Positions 39,539 through 48,100 of a stretch of 64,000 nucleotides of DNA are shown one piece after another. The notes under the pieces are model-generated. The model was not told the DNA's origin and ran no database searches. It worked only from the letters and a program-made list of their open reading frames with translations. How positions within the stretch are numbered: the first letter of the stretch is position 1; every line of letters starts with the position of its first letter. The position numbers were made by a program, and so were the translations under genes. Origin of the DNA: Hyphomicrobiales bacterium. GTDB lineage: Bacteria > Pseudomonadota > Alphaproteobacteria > Rhizobiales > Rhizobiaceae. Location of the stretch: assembly GCA_900472295.1 (NCBI GenBank), contig UCIA01000002.1, forward strand, positions 896,290-960,289, given 5' to 3'.

Positions 39539-39626
39539 AGGGAAGGCCACCACCCGTCGGAAGCGTTTGTTCGGCATCGATTGTTCTGGTTATGACGAGC
39601 GCAGAAACCCAGGAAAGGAAGTCCCC

Positions 39627-39833
39627 ATGAAAATCAGCGCGCGCAACATCCTCAAGGGAACCATCGTCGAGATCGTCAAGGGCGCCACCACCTCGCATGT
39701 CCGCATCGATGTCGGCGGCTCGGTCGTCACCGCCTCGATCACCAACGAGGCCGTTGCCGATCTCAAGCTCGAAAAGGGCAAGCAGGCCTATGCCGTGATC
39801 AAGGCCTCGGACGTGATGGTCGGCATCGACTGA
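39627..39833 (+). CDS. Mop-like molybdate-binding protein (TOBE domain)
   Basis: A 68-residue single TOBE/Mop domain: MKISARNILKGTIVEIVKGATTS, then HVRIDVGG, VVTASITNEAV and the final YAVIKASDVMVGID. Such molbindins store or buffer molybdate as hexamers in the cytosol. AGGAAAGGAAG precedes the ATG. It is divergent from modA across a ModE box and is probably coregulated. Confidence 0.9.
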   Translation: MKISARNILKGTIVEIVKGATTSHVRIDVGGSVVTASITNEAVADLKLEKGKQAYAVIKASDVMVGID

Positions 39834-39861
39834 AGGCCGATATTGATCGAAGGAGGGCGGA

Positions 39862-40656
39862 TCAGACCGCGATCGGCGCCTTGATCGTTGCGTCAGCAAA
39901 ATAGTTTTCCAGCCGGAAATCCTCGAAGCGGAAGGCGAACAGGTCCTTCACATCGGGATTGATCCACAGCGTCGGCAACGCCTTGGGCCTGCGCCGCAAC
40001 TGCTCGCGCGCCTGCTCGAAATGGTTGGAATAGAGATGCGCGTCGCCCAGCGTGTGGACGAAATCGCCGGGTTTCAGCCCGGTGACCTGCGCCACCATCA
40101 AGGTCAGCAACGCGTAGGAGGCGATGTTGAAGGGAACGCCGAGAAAGATGTCGGCCGAACGCTGGTAGAGCTGGCAGGACAGCTTGCCCTCCGAGACATA
40201 GAACTGGAACAGGCAGTGGCAGGGCGGCAGCGCCATGGCTTCCACTTCGGCCGGATTCCACGCCGAAACGATCAGCCGCCGCGAATTCGGATTCCTGCGT
40301 ATCTCTTTCAAAACATTGGCGATCTGGTCGATCGATCCGCCTTGGCCGTCCGGCCAGGAGCGCCACTGCTTGCCATAGACCGGGCCGAGGTCGCCATTCT
40401 CGTCGGCCCATTCGTCCCAGATCGAAACGCCATGATCCCTGAGGTATTTGATGTTGGTGTCGCCGGCCAGGAACCACAGCAATTCATGGACGATCGACTT
40501 CAGATGCAGCTTCTTGGTGGTGGTGACGGGAAAGCCGCGGCTGAGATCGAAACGCATTTGGTAGCCGAACACGCCACGCGTGCCGGTGCCGGTGCGGTCG
40601 CCACGGTCGGCACCGTTGTCCAGCACATGCTGCAAAAGGTCGAGATACTGGCGCAT
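39862..40656 (-). CDS. thyA: thymidylate synthase
   Basis: A 264-residue ThyA, which methylates dUMP to dTMP using methylene-tetrahydrofolate. It starts [26 protein letters not shown]. The catalytic Cys is in [12 protein letters not shown] and the substrate arginines lie in [12 protein letters not shown]. The family-typical C-terminus ends KAPIAV. In other rhizobia it is followed by folA; here modABC, mop and cobF lie between it and the AT-rich folA. Confidence 0.97.
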   Translation of the reverse strand: MRQYLDLLQHVLDNGADRGDRTGTGTRGVFGYQMRFDLSRGFPVTTTKKLHLKSIVHELLWFLAGDTNIKYLRDHGVSIWDEWADENGDLGPVYGKQWRSWPDGQGGSIDQIANVLKEIRRNPNSRRLIVSAWNPAEVEAMALPPCHCLFQFYVSEGKLSCQLYQRSADIFLGVPFNIASYALLTLMVAQVTGLKPGDFVHTLGDAHLYSNHFEQAREQLRRRPKALPTLWINPDVKDLFAFRFEDFRLENYFADATIKAPIAV

Positions 40657-40995
40657 CGGCTTCGCCTCGATTCGGAGTTGCCGGCATCATAGCCGACTGG
40701 CCGCCGGCCGAACACACCCAAAAGGCCACAGGCGCTGCTTGCCCCACCACTCTTTTCGAGCATTGGCGCCGCCCCTCACCTGCCTGCCGGCATCCTCTCC
40801 CCGTATAGTGACGGGGAGAGGGGCGCTGTCATCGCCGGTTTCGCCAATCGTTAGCGTTCAAGAAAGAGTGCCAGGCTGCGGCCAGCCCCTTTCTCCCCGT
40901 CACTATACGGGGAGAAATGCCCGGCAGGGCAATGAGGGGCGGCGCTGACGCTTCACAAGGAGCAAATCAAACTGCACGCCACTCAGCAAGAATCT
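40657..40995. other. 339-bp intergenic region between thyA and DUF2853
   Basis: Holds a long intergenic palindromic element (40767-40945) and nothing else that could be supported. Confidence 0.7.
40767..40945. repeat. intergenic palindromic element (RIME-like)
   Basis: The two ends, GCGCCGCCCCTCAC and TGAGGGGCGGCGC, are inverted. Inside each is CTGCCGG/CCGGCAGG and then a hairpin core: CTCCCCGTATAGTGACGGGGAG on the left and its reverse complement on the right. The layout matches rhizobial intergenic mosaic elements. The core hairpin occurs twice, facing. Confidence 0.8.
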
Positions 40996-41307
40996 CTAAA
41001 GCGAGCCCAGCTTGCCCAGGTCCTTGGCGACCAGATAGTAAAAAGTCACGCGGCTCTTGGAGCTGTCGGCGGCCAACGCCTTGCAGGTCTTCTCGATCGC
41101 GGCGTCGGCCTTCGCCCCGTCGGTCACGCCGAGCTTCTTGGCAACCCAGTTGGTCTTGACGCGCTCGAGTTCCTTGGGGTCGGTGCAGGACACCAGCGAG
41201 GAATCGCGGTTCCTGAGCGCAATGCCAAGGTGCTTGACAATCTTTTCGACCGCATCGGCGCTTGCGCCGGCGTCGTATTTCTTCACATCCGCAAGATAGT
41301 CGGCCAT
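40996..41307 (-). CDS. DUF2853 family protein
   Basis: A 103-residue cytosolic protein. The order MADYLADVKKYDAGA, then DAVEKIVKHLGIALRNRDSSLVSC, ELERVKTNWVAKKLGV and FYYLVAKDLGKLGSL matches DUF2853 (PF11015). These are compact helical proteins of unknown function. The start at 41305-41307 is preceded by GGGGAAA. Eight extra upstream residues are in frame but lack a ribosome site. Confidence 0.87.
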   Translation of the reverse strand: MADYLADVKKYDAGASADAVEKIVKHLGIALRNRDSSLVSCTDPKELERVKTNWVAKKLGVTDGAKADAAIEKTCKALAADSSKSRVTFYYLVAKDLGKLGSL

Positions 41308-41513
41308 CAAATTTCCCCACGTCGGCGCCACGGGATCCGGTCGATGAGGGTTGTGGCGCGCTACGCAACCTGTGCGTTAGGTCGTTACTCCTCACCGTGG
41401 CAAAGCTTCGGTTGAGACCGCGCGCGAGTCAACCCTCCGCTGCGCAGTTTGACACGGGGACAAAGCGTCAATGCGGCCTTTCATTTTGTGCAACCGCCCC
41501 CTATATTCGGTTT

Positions 41514-41838
41514 GTCGGCTTGACCGACTATGGCGATAAATGGGCGATGTAATAAGCCGTTCGGACCCGGGGGCGGTACCCGGCGCCTCCACCAAAAGCT
41601 GCTTTGACGACAAGGCGGTTCTTGATGGGGGCGAAATAGGATCGACGAAGGTGTAAAGATCGTACTTTTGCCCGGCATGGTACCACCGTCATCGGGCTAA
41701 ACCTGTAGTTGCAAATGACAACTATGCGGAAGCACGTCTCGCCGCGTAAGCGGTGCGATAGCTTCAAATCAAGCCCTAGAGGTTCGCACTTCTAGGCGGG
41801 GTTCGGAGGTACCTGGCAACAGAAACCTCCACTTCTCC
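41514..41838 (+). ncRNA. ssrA: transfer-messenger RNA, split and circularly permuted
   Basis: A two-piece tmRNA gene. The acceptor half comes first: T-arm CCGGG/CCCGG at 41567-41583, acceptor strand CGCCTCC at 41584-41590 and encoded CCA at 41592-41594. A 32-base spacer follows and is expected to be excised. The coding half then starts at 41627 with GGGGGCG, which pairs with the acceptor strand. Its tag frame is GCA at 41712 to TAA at 41748-41750, giving the tag (A)ANDNYAEARLAA. Pseudoknot-like stems follow to about 41838. A TATATT at 41502-41507 may be the -10, placing the 5' end near 41514. Ends are approximate by about 10 bases. Confidence 0.94.
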
Positions 41839-41880
41839 CCCTTCAAGATACGCTTCAGCATTGGCTTGGCTCCGGACATG

Positions 41881-41909
41881 AAAAAGGCCGGGCAAACCCG
41901 GCCTTTCCC
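41881..41909. terminator. bidirectional terminator between ssrA and the Bcr/CflA exporter
   Basis: GGCCGGG-CAAA-CCCGGCC. It is flanked by A5 on the left and TTTCCC on the right, so it terminates the minus-strand exporter well (T5) and may aid ssrA. Confidence 0.8.
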
Positions 41910-41927
41910 TCATTCGATACGGATAGG

Positions 41928-43133
41928 TTACTCCGCCGGCGCTTCAACGGCCTCGCGCGAACGGCCGAGCGTGAACTTGGCCAACGTGAACGAGATCACG
42001 GCGCACAGCGTGATCCCTGCCACCATCGGCAGCGGTGTGCCGTCGAAGAAGATGCCGGCGACACCCATGGCCAGCGCGCCGATGGCGAAGTGCAGCGTGC
42101 CCATCAGCGCCGAGGCGGTGCCGGCGATCTCGCCATGCTCTTCCATGGCCAGCACCGACGTCGTCGGGATGACCAGGCCGAGGAAGCCGTAGCCGACGAA
42201 CAGCATCGCCGCCATCACGTCGAGCCGGTCGATGCCGGTCGCCATGACCGCGAACAGCACCACCATCGTCGTGGCATAGCCGGTGACCGCAACCCAGACG
42301 ACGCGCTTCAACCCGAAACGCTCCGACAGCATTCCCGTCAGCTGCGACATGCCGATGAAGGCCACCGCATTGATCGAGAAGAACACGCTGTAGACCGAAG
42401 GCGACAGCCCGTAATGGTCGATCAGGATGAAGGACGAGCTCGAGAGGTAGACGAAGAAGCTGGCAATGCCGAAGCCGGCGATCGCCACCAGACCAAGGAA
42501 ATTGCGGTCGCCCATCAGGAAGCGATAGCCGGCGAGCGCGGTGCCGAAGGAGGAACCGACGCGTTCTTCCGCCGGCCGCGTCTCCTTGAGCGAGGTCGCC
42601 AGCAGGATGGTGGCCAGCAAAGCCGCGCCCGTCACTGTCCAGAACACGGCGCGCCAGCCGAAATTCTCGATGATCTGGCTGCCGGTCAGCGGCGCCAGGA
42701 TCGGCGACACCGAAAACACCAGCATCAACAGCGACATCAGCCTGGCGGCTTCCGCGCCGGTGTGCAGGTCACGCACGATAGCGCGCGGCACCGCCATGCC
42801 GGCGCTGGCGCCGAGACCTTGCAGGAAGCGGAAAGCGATCAGCCATTCGATGGTCGGCGCCATGGCCGAACCGATGCCGCCGATCATGAACAGCACGAGG
42901 CCGCCATACAGCGGCAGCTTGCGGCCGACCATGTCGGAGATCGGCCCGACAACGATCTGGCCAAAACCCATCGACAGGAAGAAGATCAGCAAGCTCATCT
43001 GCACGGCAGCGGTGCCGGCATGCAGGTCCTCACCGATCGACGGCAGCGCGGGCAGATACATGTCGATGGCGAACGGGCCGATGGCTGACAACAGGCCGAG
43101 CACGACCGCGATGCGGAGGAATTTGGGACTCAT
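41928..43133 (-). CDS. Bcr/CflA-family MFS drug exporter
   Basis: A 401-residue major facilitator with twelve predicted helices. The first, LSAIGPFAIDMYLPALPSIG, is the Bcr/CflA signature. The loop GPISDMVGRKLPLYGGL after helix 2 is MFS motif A, and FRFLQGLGASAGMAVPRAIVRDL is the family's helix-4 region. Substrates of relatives include bicyclomycin, chloramphenicol and sulfonamides. The ATG at 43131-43133 (MSPKFLRIAVV) is divergent from a TetR gene whose palindromic operator lies in the shared 209-bp region. Confidence 0.92.
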   Translation of the reverse strand: MSPKFLRIAVVLGLLSAIGPFAIDMYLPALPSIGEDLHAGTAAVQMSLLIFFLSMGFGQIVVGPISDMVGRKLPLYGGLVLFMIGGIGSAMAPTIEWLIAFRFLQGLGASAGMAVPRAIVRDLHTGAEAARLMSLLMLVFSVSPILAPLTGSQIIENFGWRAVFWTVTGAALLATILLATSLKETRPAEERVGSSFGTALAGYRFLMGDRNFLGLVAIAGFGIASFFVYLSSSSFILIDHYGLSPSVYSVFFSINAVAFIGMSQLTGMLSERFGLKRVVWVAVTGYATTMVVLFAVMATGIDRLDVMAAMLFVGYGFLGLVIPTTSVLAMEEHGEIAGTASALMGTLHFAIGALAMGVAGIFFDGTPLPMVAGITLCAVISFTLAKFTLGRSREAVEAPAE

Positions 43134-43296
43134 GATAAAGGCTTCTTTCGAATCTGGTTGCCGCCGGCAAACGACGTCTAACCCCAAGACGTTCCATCCC
43201 GTGGAAATCCGACTCCCGGAGCGAACTTGTTCGTCTCTCCCGGGGCTAATTCATTCGTCCCCAAGAGCAAATTTCCGTTTTGTTATGTCCACAAAT

Positions 43297-43314
43297 TTAG
43301 ACAGTCTTGTCTAA
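43297..43314. promoter_or_regulatory. TetR operator (perfect palindrome)
   Basis: TTAGACAGTCTTGTCTAA, with 7-bp arms and a 4-bp centre. Its right part forms the TTGTCT of a candidate tetR promoter with TATATA 16 bp downstream at 43330-43335, so binding would block that promoter. Confidence 0.75.
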
Positions 43315-43342
43315 TTCGTCAATCACCTCTATATAGATTTTT

Positions 43343-44026
43343 ATGAAGCTTGCCGTTTCTCCTGACATTTCCCCGCCTCGCGGCCACGAGGCCAAGCGTA
43401 TGTCGATCATCGATGCAGCGGCCTCGGTGTTTTGCCGGGAAGGGTTTGCCGGCGCCAATATCGACCTGATCGCGGTAGAGGCCGGCGTCTCGCGCCAGAC
43501 CGTCTACAATCATCACCGCGACAAGGAAAAGCTGTTCATGGCTGTGGTGCGCGATCTGACCGAGCGCTGCAATGCCGGCATCTTCGCCACCTTTGCCTCC
43601 TTCCCCGATCAACCCAGGGATTTGGAAGCCGATTTGATCGGCTTTGCCGTGCGCATGAACCAGAATTGCATCTGCAACCGCGACGGACGCTTCCTGCGCA
43701 AGCTGATCCAGACCGAGGGCGAACGCTATCCCGAGCTCTTCGCCGAGTGGCAAGACCAGGGTCCGGGCCGGACCTGGCCCGCACTTGCCGCCCGTTTCGC
43801 CCGCCTCGCCCATGCCGGCCATCTCGCGATCGACGACCCTGATGTCGCCGCGCGCCAGTTCCTGGCCCTGGCCAATGCCGAACTGCAAATCACTTTCATG
43901 CTCGGCGGCATGCCGTCGGAGGATGACGTGCTGCAGTCGGCGACGCATGGCGTGCGCACCTTCCTGCGCGCTTTCGGCAAGCGCAGATCCGCGGCAGCGG
44001 TGGAAAAGCAGCTGGCCAGCGCCTGA
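43343..44026 (+). CDS. TetR/AcrR-family regulator
   Basis: A 227-residue repressor. The DNA-binding domain is at about 15-65: IIDAAASVFCREGFAGANIDLIAVEAGVSRQTVYNHHRDKEKLF (quoted in family form), then a helical ligand-binding region ending near FLRAFGK. A C-terminal domain of TetR_C type. It is divergent from the Bcr/CflA exporter and is expected to repress it, and itself, until a drug or metabolite binds. Confidence 0.91.
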   Translation: MKLAVSPDISPPRGHEAKRMSIIDAAASVFCREGFAGANIDLIAVEAGVSRQTVYNHHRDKEKLFMAVVRDLTERCNAGIFATFASFPDQPRDLEADLIGFAVRMNQNCICNRDGRFLRKLIQTEGERYPELFAEWQDQGPGRTWPALAARFARLAHAGHLAIDDPDVAARQFLALANAELQITFMLGGMPSEDDVLQSATHGVRTFLRAFGKRRSAAAVEKQLASA

Positions 44027-44158
44027 ACGAATCAAAGCCGGCGATCAAATCGTCAGTGATGGGCCTCGCCCCAGCACATCAGCGAGCTATATCCGGTTTA
44101 CGCCGCCCTCAAGCTTGATTACAGCTATGCGGACGATTCAACGGAACCCGACCAGCAC

Positions 44159-44704
44159 ATGGCCGACGACCACATCCGCTACGACATTCTGGCCCAGGAG
44201 GCATTGCGCGGCGTCATGCGCAAGGTGCTGGCCGAAGTCGCGCGCACCGGCCTTCCCGGCAACCATCATTTCTTCATCACCTTTTTGACCGGCGCGCCGG
44301 GCGTGCGCGTGTCGTCCCGGCTGCGCGAGCGCTATCCCGAACAGATGACCATCGTCATCCAGTTCCAGTATTGGGACCTCAAGGTGACCGATACCGGCTT
44401 CGAGGTCGGGCTGTCCTTCTCCGACGTGCCGGAGAAGCTGGAAATCCCGTTCTCGGCCGTGCGTGGCTTCTATGACCCGTCGGTCAATTTCGAACTCGAA
44501 TTCGACGTCAAGACGGATGTCCCGGCTGAAGACGAAGCAACCGCCCAGCCGGCGCCCGAGCCCTTGGCCATCGTCTCCGAGAAAAAGCCGAAGGCAGAGA
44601 AGAAGGCCGCCGCCCCTGAGGCCGACAAGAAGCCCGCCGTGGCTGACGCTGCCGCCGGCAAGGGTGCCGACGTCGTGTCGCTCGACGCCTTCCGCAAGAA
44701 GTAG
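44159..44704 (+). CDS. sspB: SspB-type ClpXP adaptor
   Basis: A 181-residue alphaproteobacterial SspB. The dimeric tag-binding domain (about 1-120) has MADDHIRYDILAQEALRGVM, GLPGNHHFFITFLT, PEQMTIVIQFQYWDL and a FYDPSVNFELEF region. A disordered Ala/Lys/Pro/Glu linker follows. The C-terminal ClpX-tethering peptide is DVVSLDAFRKK. SspB recognises ssrA-tagged substrates. The encoding tmRNA gene lies 2.3 kb away. Followed 18 bases later by a DUF4169 gene. Confidence 0.93.
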   Translation: MADDHIRYDILAQEALRGVMRKVLAEVARTGLPGNHHFFITFLTGAPGVRVSSRLRERYPEQMTIVIQFQYWDLKVTDTGFEVGLSFSDVPEKLEIPFSAVRGFYDPSVNFELEFDVKTDVPAEDEATAQPAPEPLAIVSEKKPKAEKKAAAPEADKKPAVADAAAGKGADVVSLDAFRKK

Positions 44705-44722
44705 CGGCCCGGACGACGCGAC

Positions 44723-44917
44723 ATGGGCGAAATCGTCAACCTTCGCCAGATCCGCAAGCAGAAGGCGCGCACTGAGAAAGAGCGGCTGGCCGGCGAAAAC
44801 CGCGCTCTGCACGGCCGTTCCAAAGCAGAAAAGAACCGCGACCGCCTGACATCGGACAAGGCCGAAAGCTTCGTCGCCGGCCATCGCCGCGAACGCACGG
44901 AAGACCAGGGCGACTGA
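44723..44917 (+). CDS. DUF4169 family protein
   Basis: A 64-residue highly charged protein: MGEIVNLRQIRKQKARTEKE, then RLAGENRALHGRSKAEKNRD and ESFVAGHRRE. This is the usual DUF4169 (PF13770) pattern in alphaproteobacteria, where it often follows sspB. It is predicted to be a single charged helix. Function unknown. The stop is 14 bases before the next start. Confidence 0.85.
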   Translation: MGEIVNLRQIRKQKARTEKERLAGENRALHGRSKAEKNRDRLTSDKAESFVAGHRRERTEDQGD

Positions 44918-44930
44918 TGGGCAGCATGCG

Positions 44931-45158
44931 GTGAGCCCGGTCGAAAAACGCTCCGTGACGATCCGCGGACACCGCACCAGCTATTCGCTCGAAAAACCTT
45001 TCTACGACGATCTCGTCGCCATAGCGGCGGCACGGAAGCTGACGCTTGCTGCTCTGGTCGCCGAAATCGATGAGACAAGACCCCGCGACGCCAATTTGTC
45101 CTCGGCGCTCCGGCTGCATGTGCTCGACTGGGCCAAGCGCGGAATGAGCCCGCTCTAG
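44931..45158 (+). CDS. ribbon-helix-helix domain protein (RHH_4 type)
   Basis: A 75-residue protein resembling RHH_4 (PF13467): EKRSVTIRGHRTSYSLEKPFYDDL, then the helix AIAAARKLTLAALVAEIDETR. It starts at GTG 44931. Function unknown; probably DNA binding. Its TAG stop (45156-45158) shares the CTAG palindrome with the stop of the convergent AsmA gene. Confidence 0.82.
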   Translation: MSPVEKRSVTIRGHRTSYSLEKPFYDDLVAIAAARKLTLAALVAEIDETRPRDANLSSALRLHVLDWAKRGMSPL

Positions 45159-48100
45159 TTGCCCAGCGACTTCAGCAAATTGTCGACGGAGAACGGATTT
45201 GTCTTGGGCTTCGGTGGCGCCGCGGCCGAACCGTCATTGACGCCGGGAAGCGAGCGGTCGACCTTCGGCGCCTGCGCGGCTGCCTTGCGTTCGGCCTCCA
45301 GCCTGGCTTTTTCCTCGGAGGCAATGCGCATTGCCTGCTCGGCCTTTTTCCGTTCGTTTTCGGCTTTCGCCTTGACGGCGTCCTCGGCCGCCTGCTGCTC
45401 GGCTTGCGCCTGTGCGTCTGCATCTGCTTTGGCCTTGGCATCCGCCTTGGCCTTCGCATCGGCTTCCGCCTGCGCTTTCGCATCGGCCTCCACCTTTGCT
45501 TCGGCGTCCGCCTTGGCTTTCGCATCCGCTTCGGCCTGCGCCTTTGCGTCGGCTTCCGCCTTCGCCTTGGCATCAGCCTCGGCCTTCAGCCGCGCCGCTT
45601 CTTCCTGCTTGCGCAATTCCTCGGCGGCGTTGTCGCGTTCGGTCTGCAGGGCAGCGTAGTAGCGCACCTCGCGCCGCAGGCGCTGCTTTTCGAGCAGTGC
45701 TGCCTGCATTGCCTCGACCCGCTGCTGCTCCTTTTCCAGCGCGCGCTGGGTCAGGAATTGCGCCAGCGGCTCGCTGTCGAACTGCTTCTTCATCGCCCCG
45801 AACGGCCCATCGACGCTGAAATTGAGCGTCGGCTCGGAGCCGACCAGCGCCTCGTCGCCGGGCTTGTAGGTGATAGCGCCCTTGGTAGCGACGGTGCCGG
45901 TGTTGAGATCCGCCGTGATGTCGGCGGACAGCGCCGCCGCCTGGTTTTCGATTTTCACCGGCGGCGCCCTGAGCGTGCCGCCGGCAATCGTGAAGGCAAT
46001 GTCGGTATCGCCGGCCGCGAAACTGCCGTCGCCGGCAATCTGCGGCGCAAAGCCCGCAGTCTTGGCGACATCGATGTCGCGCCCGATCGCATCGGCCTTG
46101 GCGATGAAGGCGGCAAAAGCGTCGGGATTGACCCCGGCAATCGTCAGGCCCTTCAGCGCCGCAGTGCCGGAGCCGGAGAGTGCCGCAATCATCGCATCTA
46201 CCGATTTGCCGCTGGTCGACAACCCTGTCGAGAAATCGCCGCTGCCGCTCAAGCCGGCATCCGGCAGCACGGTCGCCAGATCCGCGCCGGCAAGCCGCAT
46301 CTGGCCGGAGAACAGCCCGGTGCCGTCGGTGTTCTTCAACTCGAACAGGCCGGTGAGCGCGCCGCCGAGCAGCTTCGCCTTCAGATCCGAAACGCGGATG
46401 CCTTCCTGATCGAGTTTCAGCGACAGCGACGCGTCATAGGCCGTTACCATTGGCCCGGCGGCAAGGGTTGCCGTCGTCAGGTCGAGGTCGGCGGAAAACG
46501 GCAGGCTGGATTTCGGGCTGAACGGCGATGTCGGCCAGCTGCCATTGCTGGCGATGAAAGACTGGTCGCCAAACAGCGCCACCGCCATCGGGTCGAGATC
46601 GAGTTCGTCCAGCGCCAGCGCACCGGCCAGATGCGGCAGCCCCTGCTTCATGTCGAGGTTGATATCGCCCGACACAGCAGCCTCGTTGATCGACCCGCTG
46701 AGACCGCTCAGCACCAGCAGACCGTTGCCGAAATCGGCATCCGCGCTGAGCGAGGTCGAGGTGCCCGTCCCCATGCCCGGCAAGCCGACGCCGGTCGTCA
46801 TCAGCCAGGGCTCGATGTCGGAGGCGTCGAGGCCGATCTTGCCCTTGGCGGTTGCGCCTTGCGGTGTCTGCGCGAGCGTACCGTCGAACGTCGCCTTGAA
46901 GTCGTCGGCAGCGAAGTTGAAGCTCGTCGCCAGGCCGCCGCCGAACGTGCCTTTCGCCGAGATATCGGTGGTTGCCTGGCCAAGCATGCCGAGCGGCAGC
47001 GCCGGCATTCCGTAGAGCGCGAGCAGCGCGGTGGCGTCGGGGTTCCTGGCGTTGAAGGTTAGCGTCACCGGCGCCTCGAGCAACTGTCCAGCAACTCCCT
47101 TGCCCGACAGCGACGCCGAGAAGGCCGAACCGCCGGCCTTGCCCTGTCCGCTGATCGCCAGCCCCGTCGTGCCGTCGCCATTATCGGCGGCACTCGCCAC
47201 CAGATCGACGCGCGCGTCCTGGAACAGCTCGGGATAGGCGGCGGTGCGGCCGGCCAGGCCCTTCAGCAATTGACTGTCGGGATAGTGGTGCGAAGCAATA
47301 TCGATCAGCGGCTTTAGATCGACGGCAACCACCGAAGCATCGAGCTTGCCGGTAGGGCTTGCCGGAAAATCCTTGATCCGGCCGGTGGCGCTGATCGAGG
47401 TGCCGGCCAGCCCGCCGATCGACAGCCGGTCGACTTCGAGCAGACCGTCGCGCAGCCGGAGCGCGGTGTCGACGGTGTCGGCGGTCAGCCCACCGGCACT
47501 GACCGGCCCCGCCTTGATCTGAAAATCAAGGTCGCGGTCGGAAAAGCGATTGGCGCCCTTGTCGCTGACGAAGATCGAGGCGAAGGCTGTCAGCCCGTCG
47601 ACGTCGAGCTCGCCGCCCGTAAGCCGCATCAGCACCGACGACTTGGCATCGCCTGGCTGGCTGGAATCGATGCGGCCGGTGAATTTCGACTTGCCGAGGA
47701 TCAGTTCGAGATCGCTGAATGCCTGGCGCCTTTCCGATAGCTCGACCTTGGCCTTGAAGCCGGCGGCAGGCAGGCGGCGGATCGCCTCGTCGACATCTTT
47801 CGATAGCCAGGCGGCAAAGCCGGAAGGCTGCGCCACCGCCAGCAGCATGGAGCCGGTGAAGCCGAAATGATCATCGACGCTGAGCATGCCGTCGGCTTCC
47901 AGCGTGGTGCGCCCAGGCAAGGTCGCGGCGAGCGATTTCACCAACCAGCCGCCTTCAACCGGCTCGGCCGAGAGATGCACGTCGCGCACCGTGGTGTCGC
48001 CGGCAACCACCGCCGGGAGCTTAACCTCGACGGTGCCGGGCATGGTCGGCTTCGGCAGGTCGAGCAGCGCCTGCTCGATCCCGGCAATGCGCTGGTCCAG

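Noticed and set aside
41400..41520. Candidate tRNA gene near ssrA
   Set aside because: The CCA end at 41592-41594 belongs to the permuted tmRNA acceptor, not to a tRNA.
45404..47062. 552-residue plus-strand frame inside the AsmA gene
   Set aside because: It arises from the reversed Ala/Lys/Glu codon repeats of the AsmA tail; low complexity.
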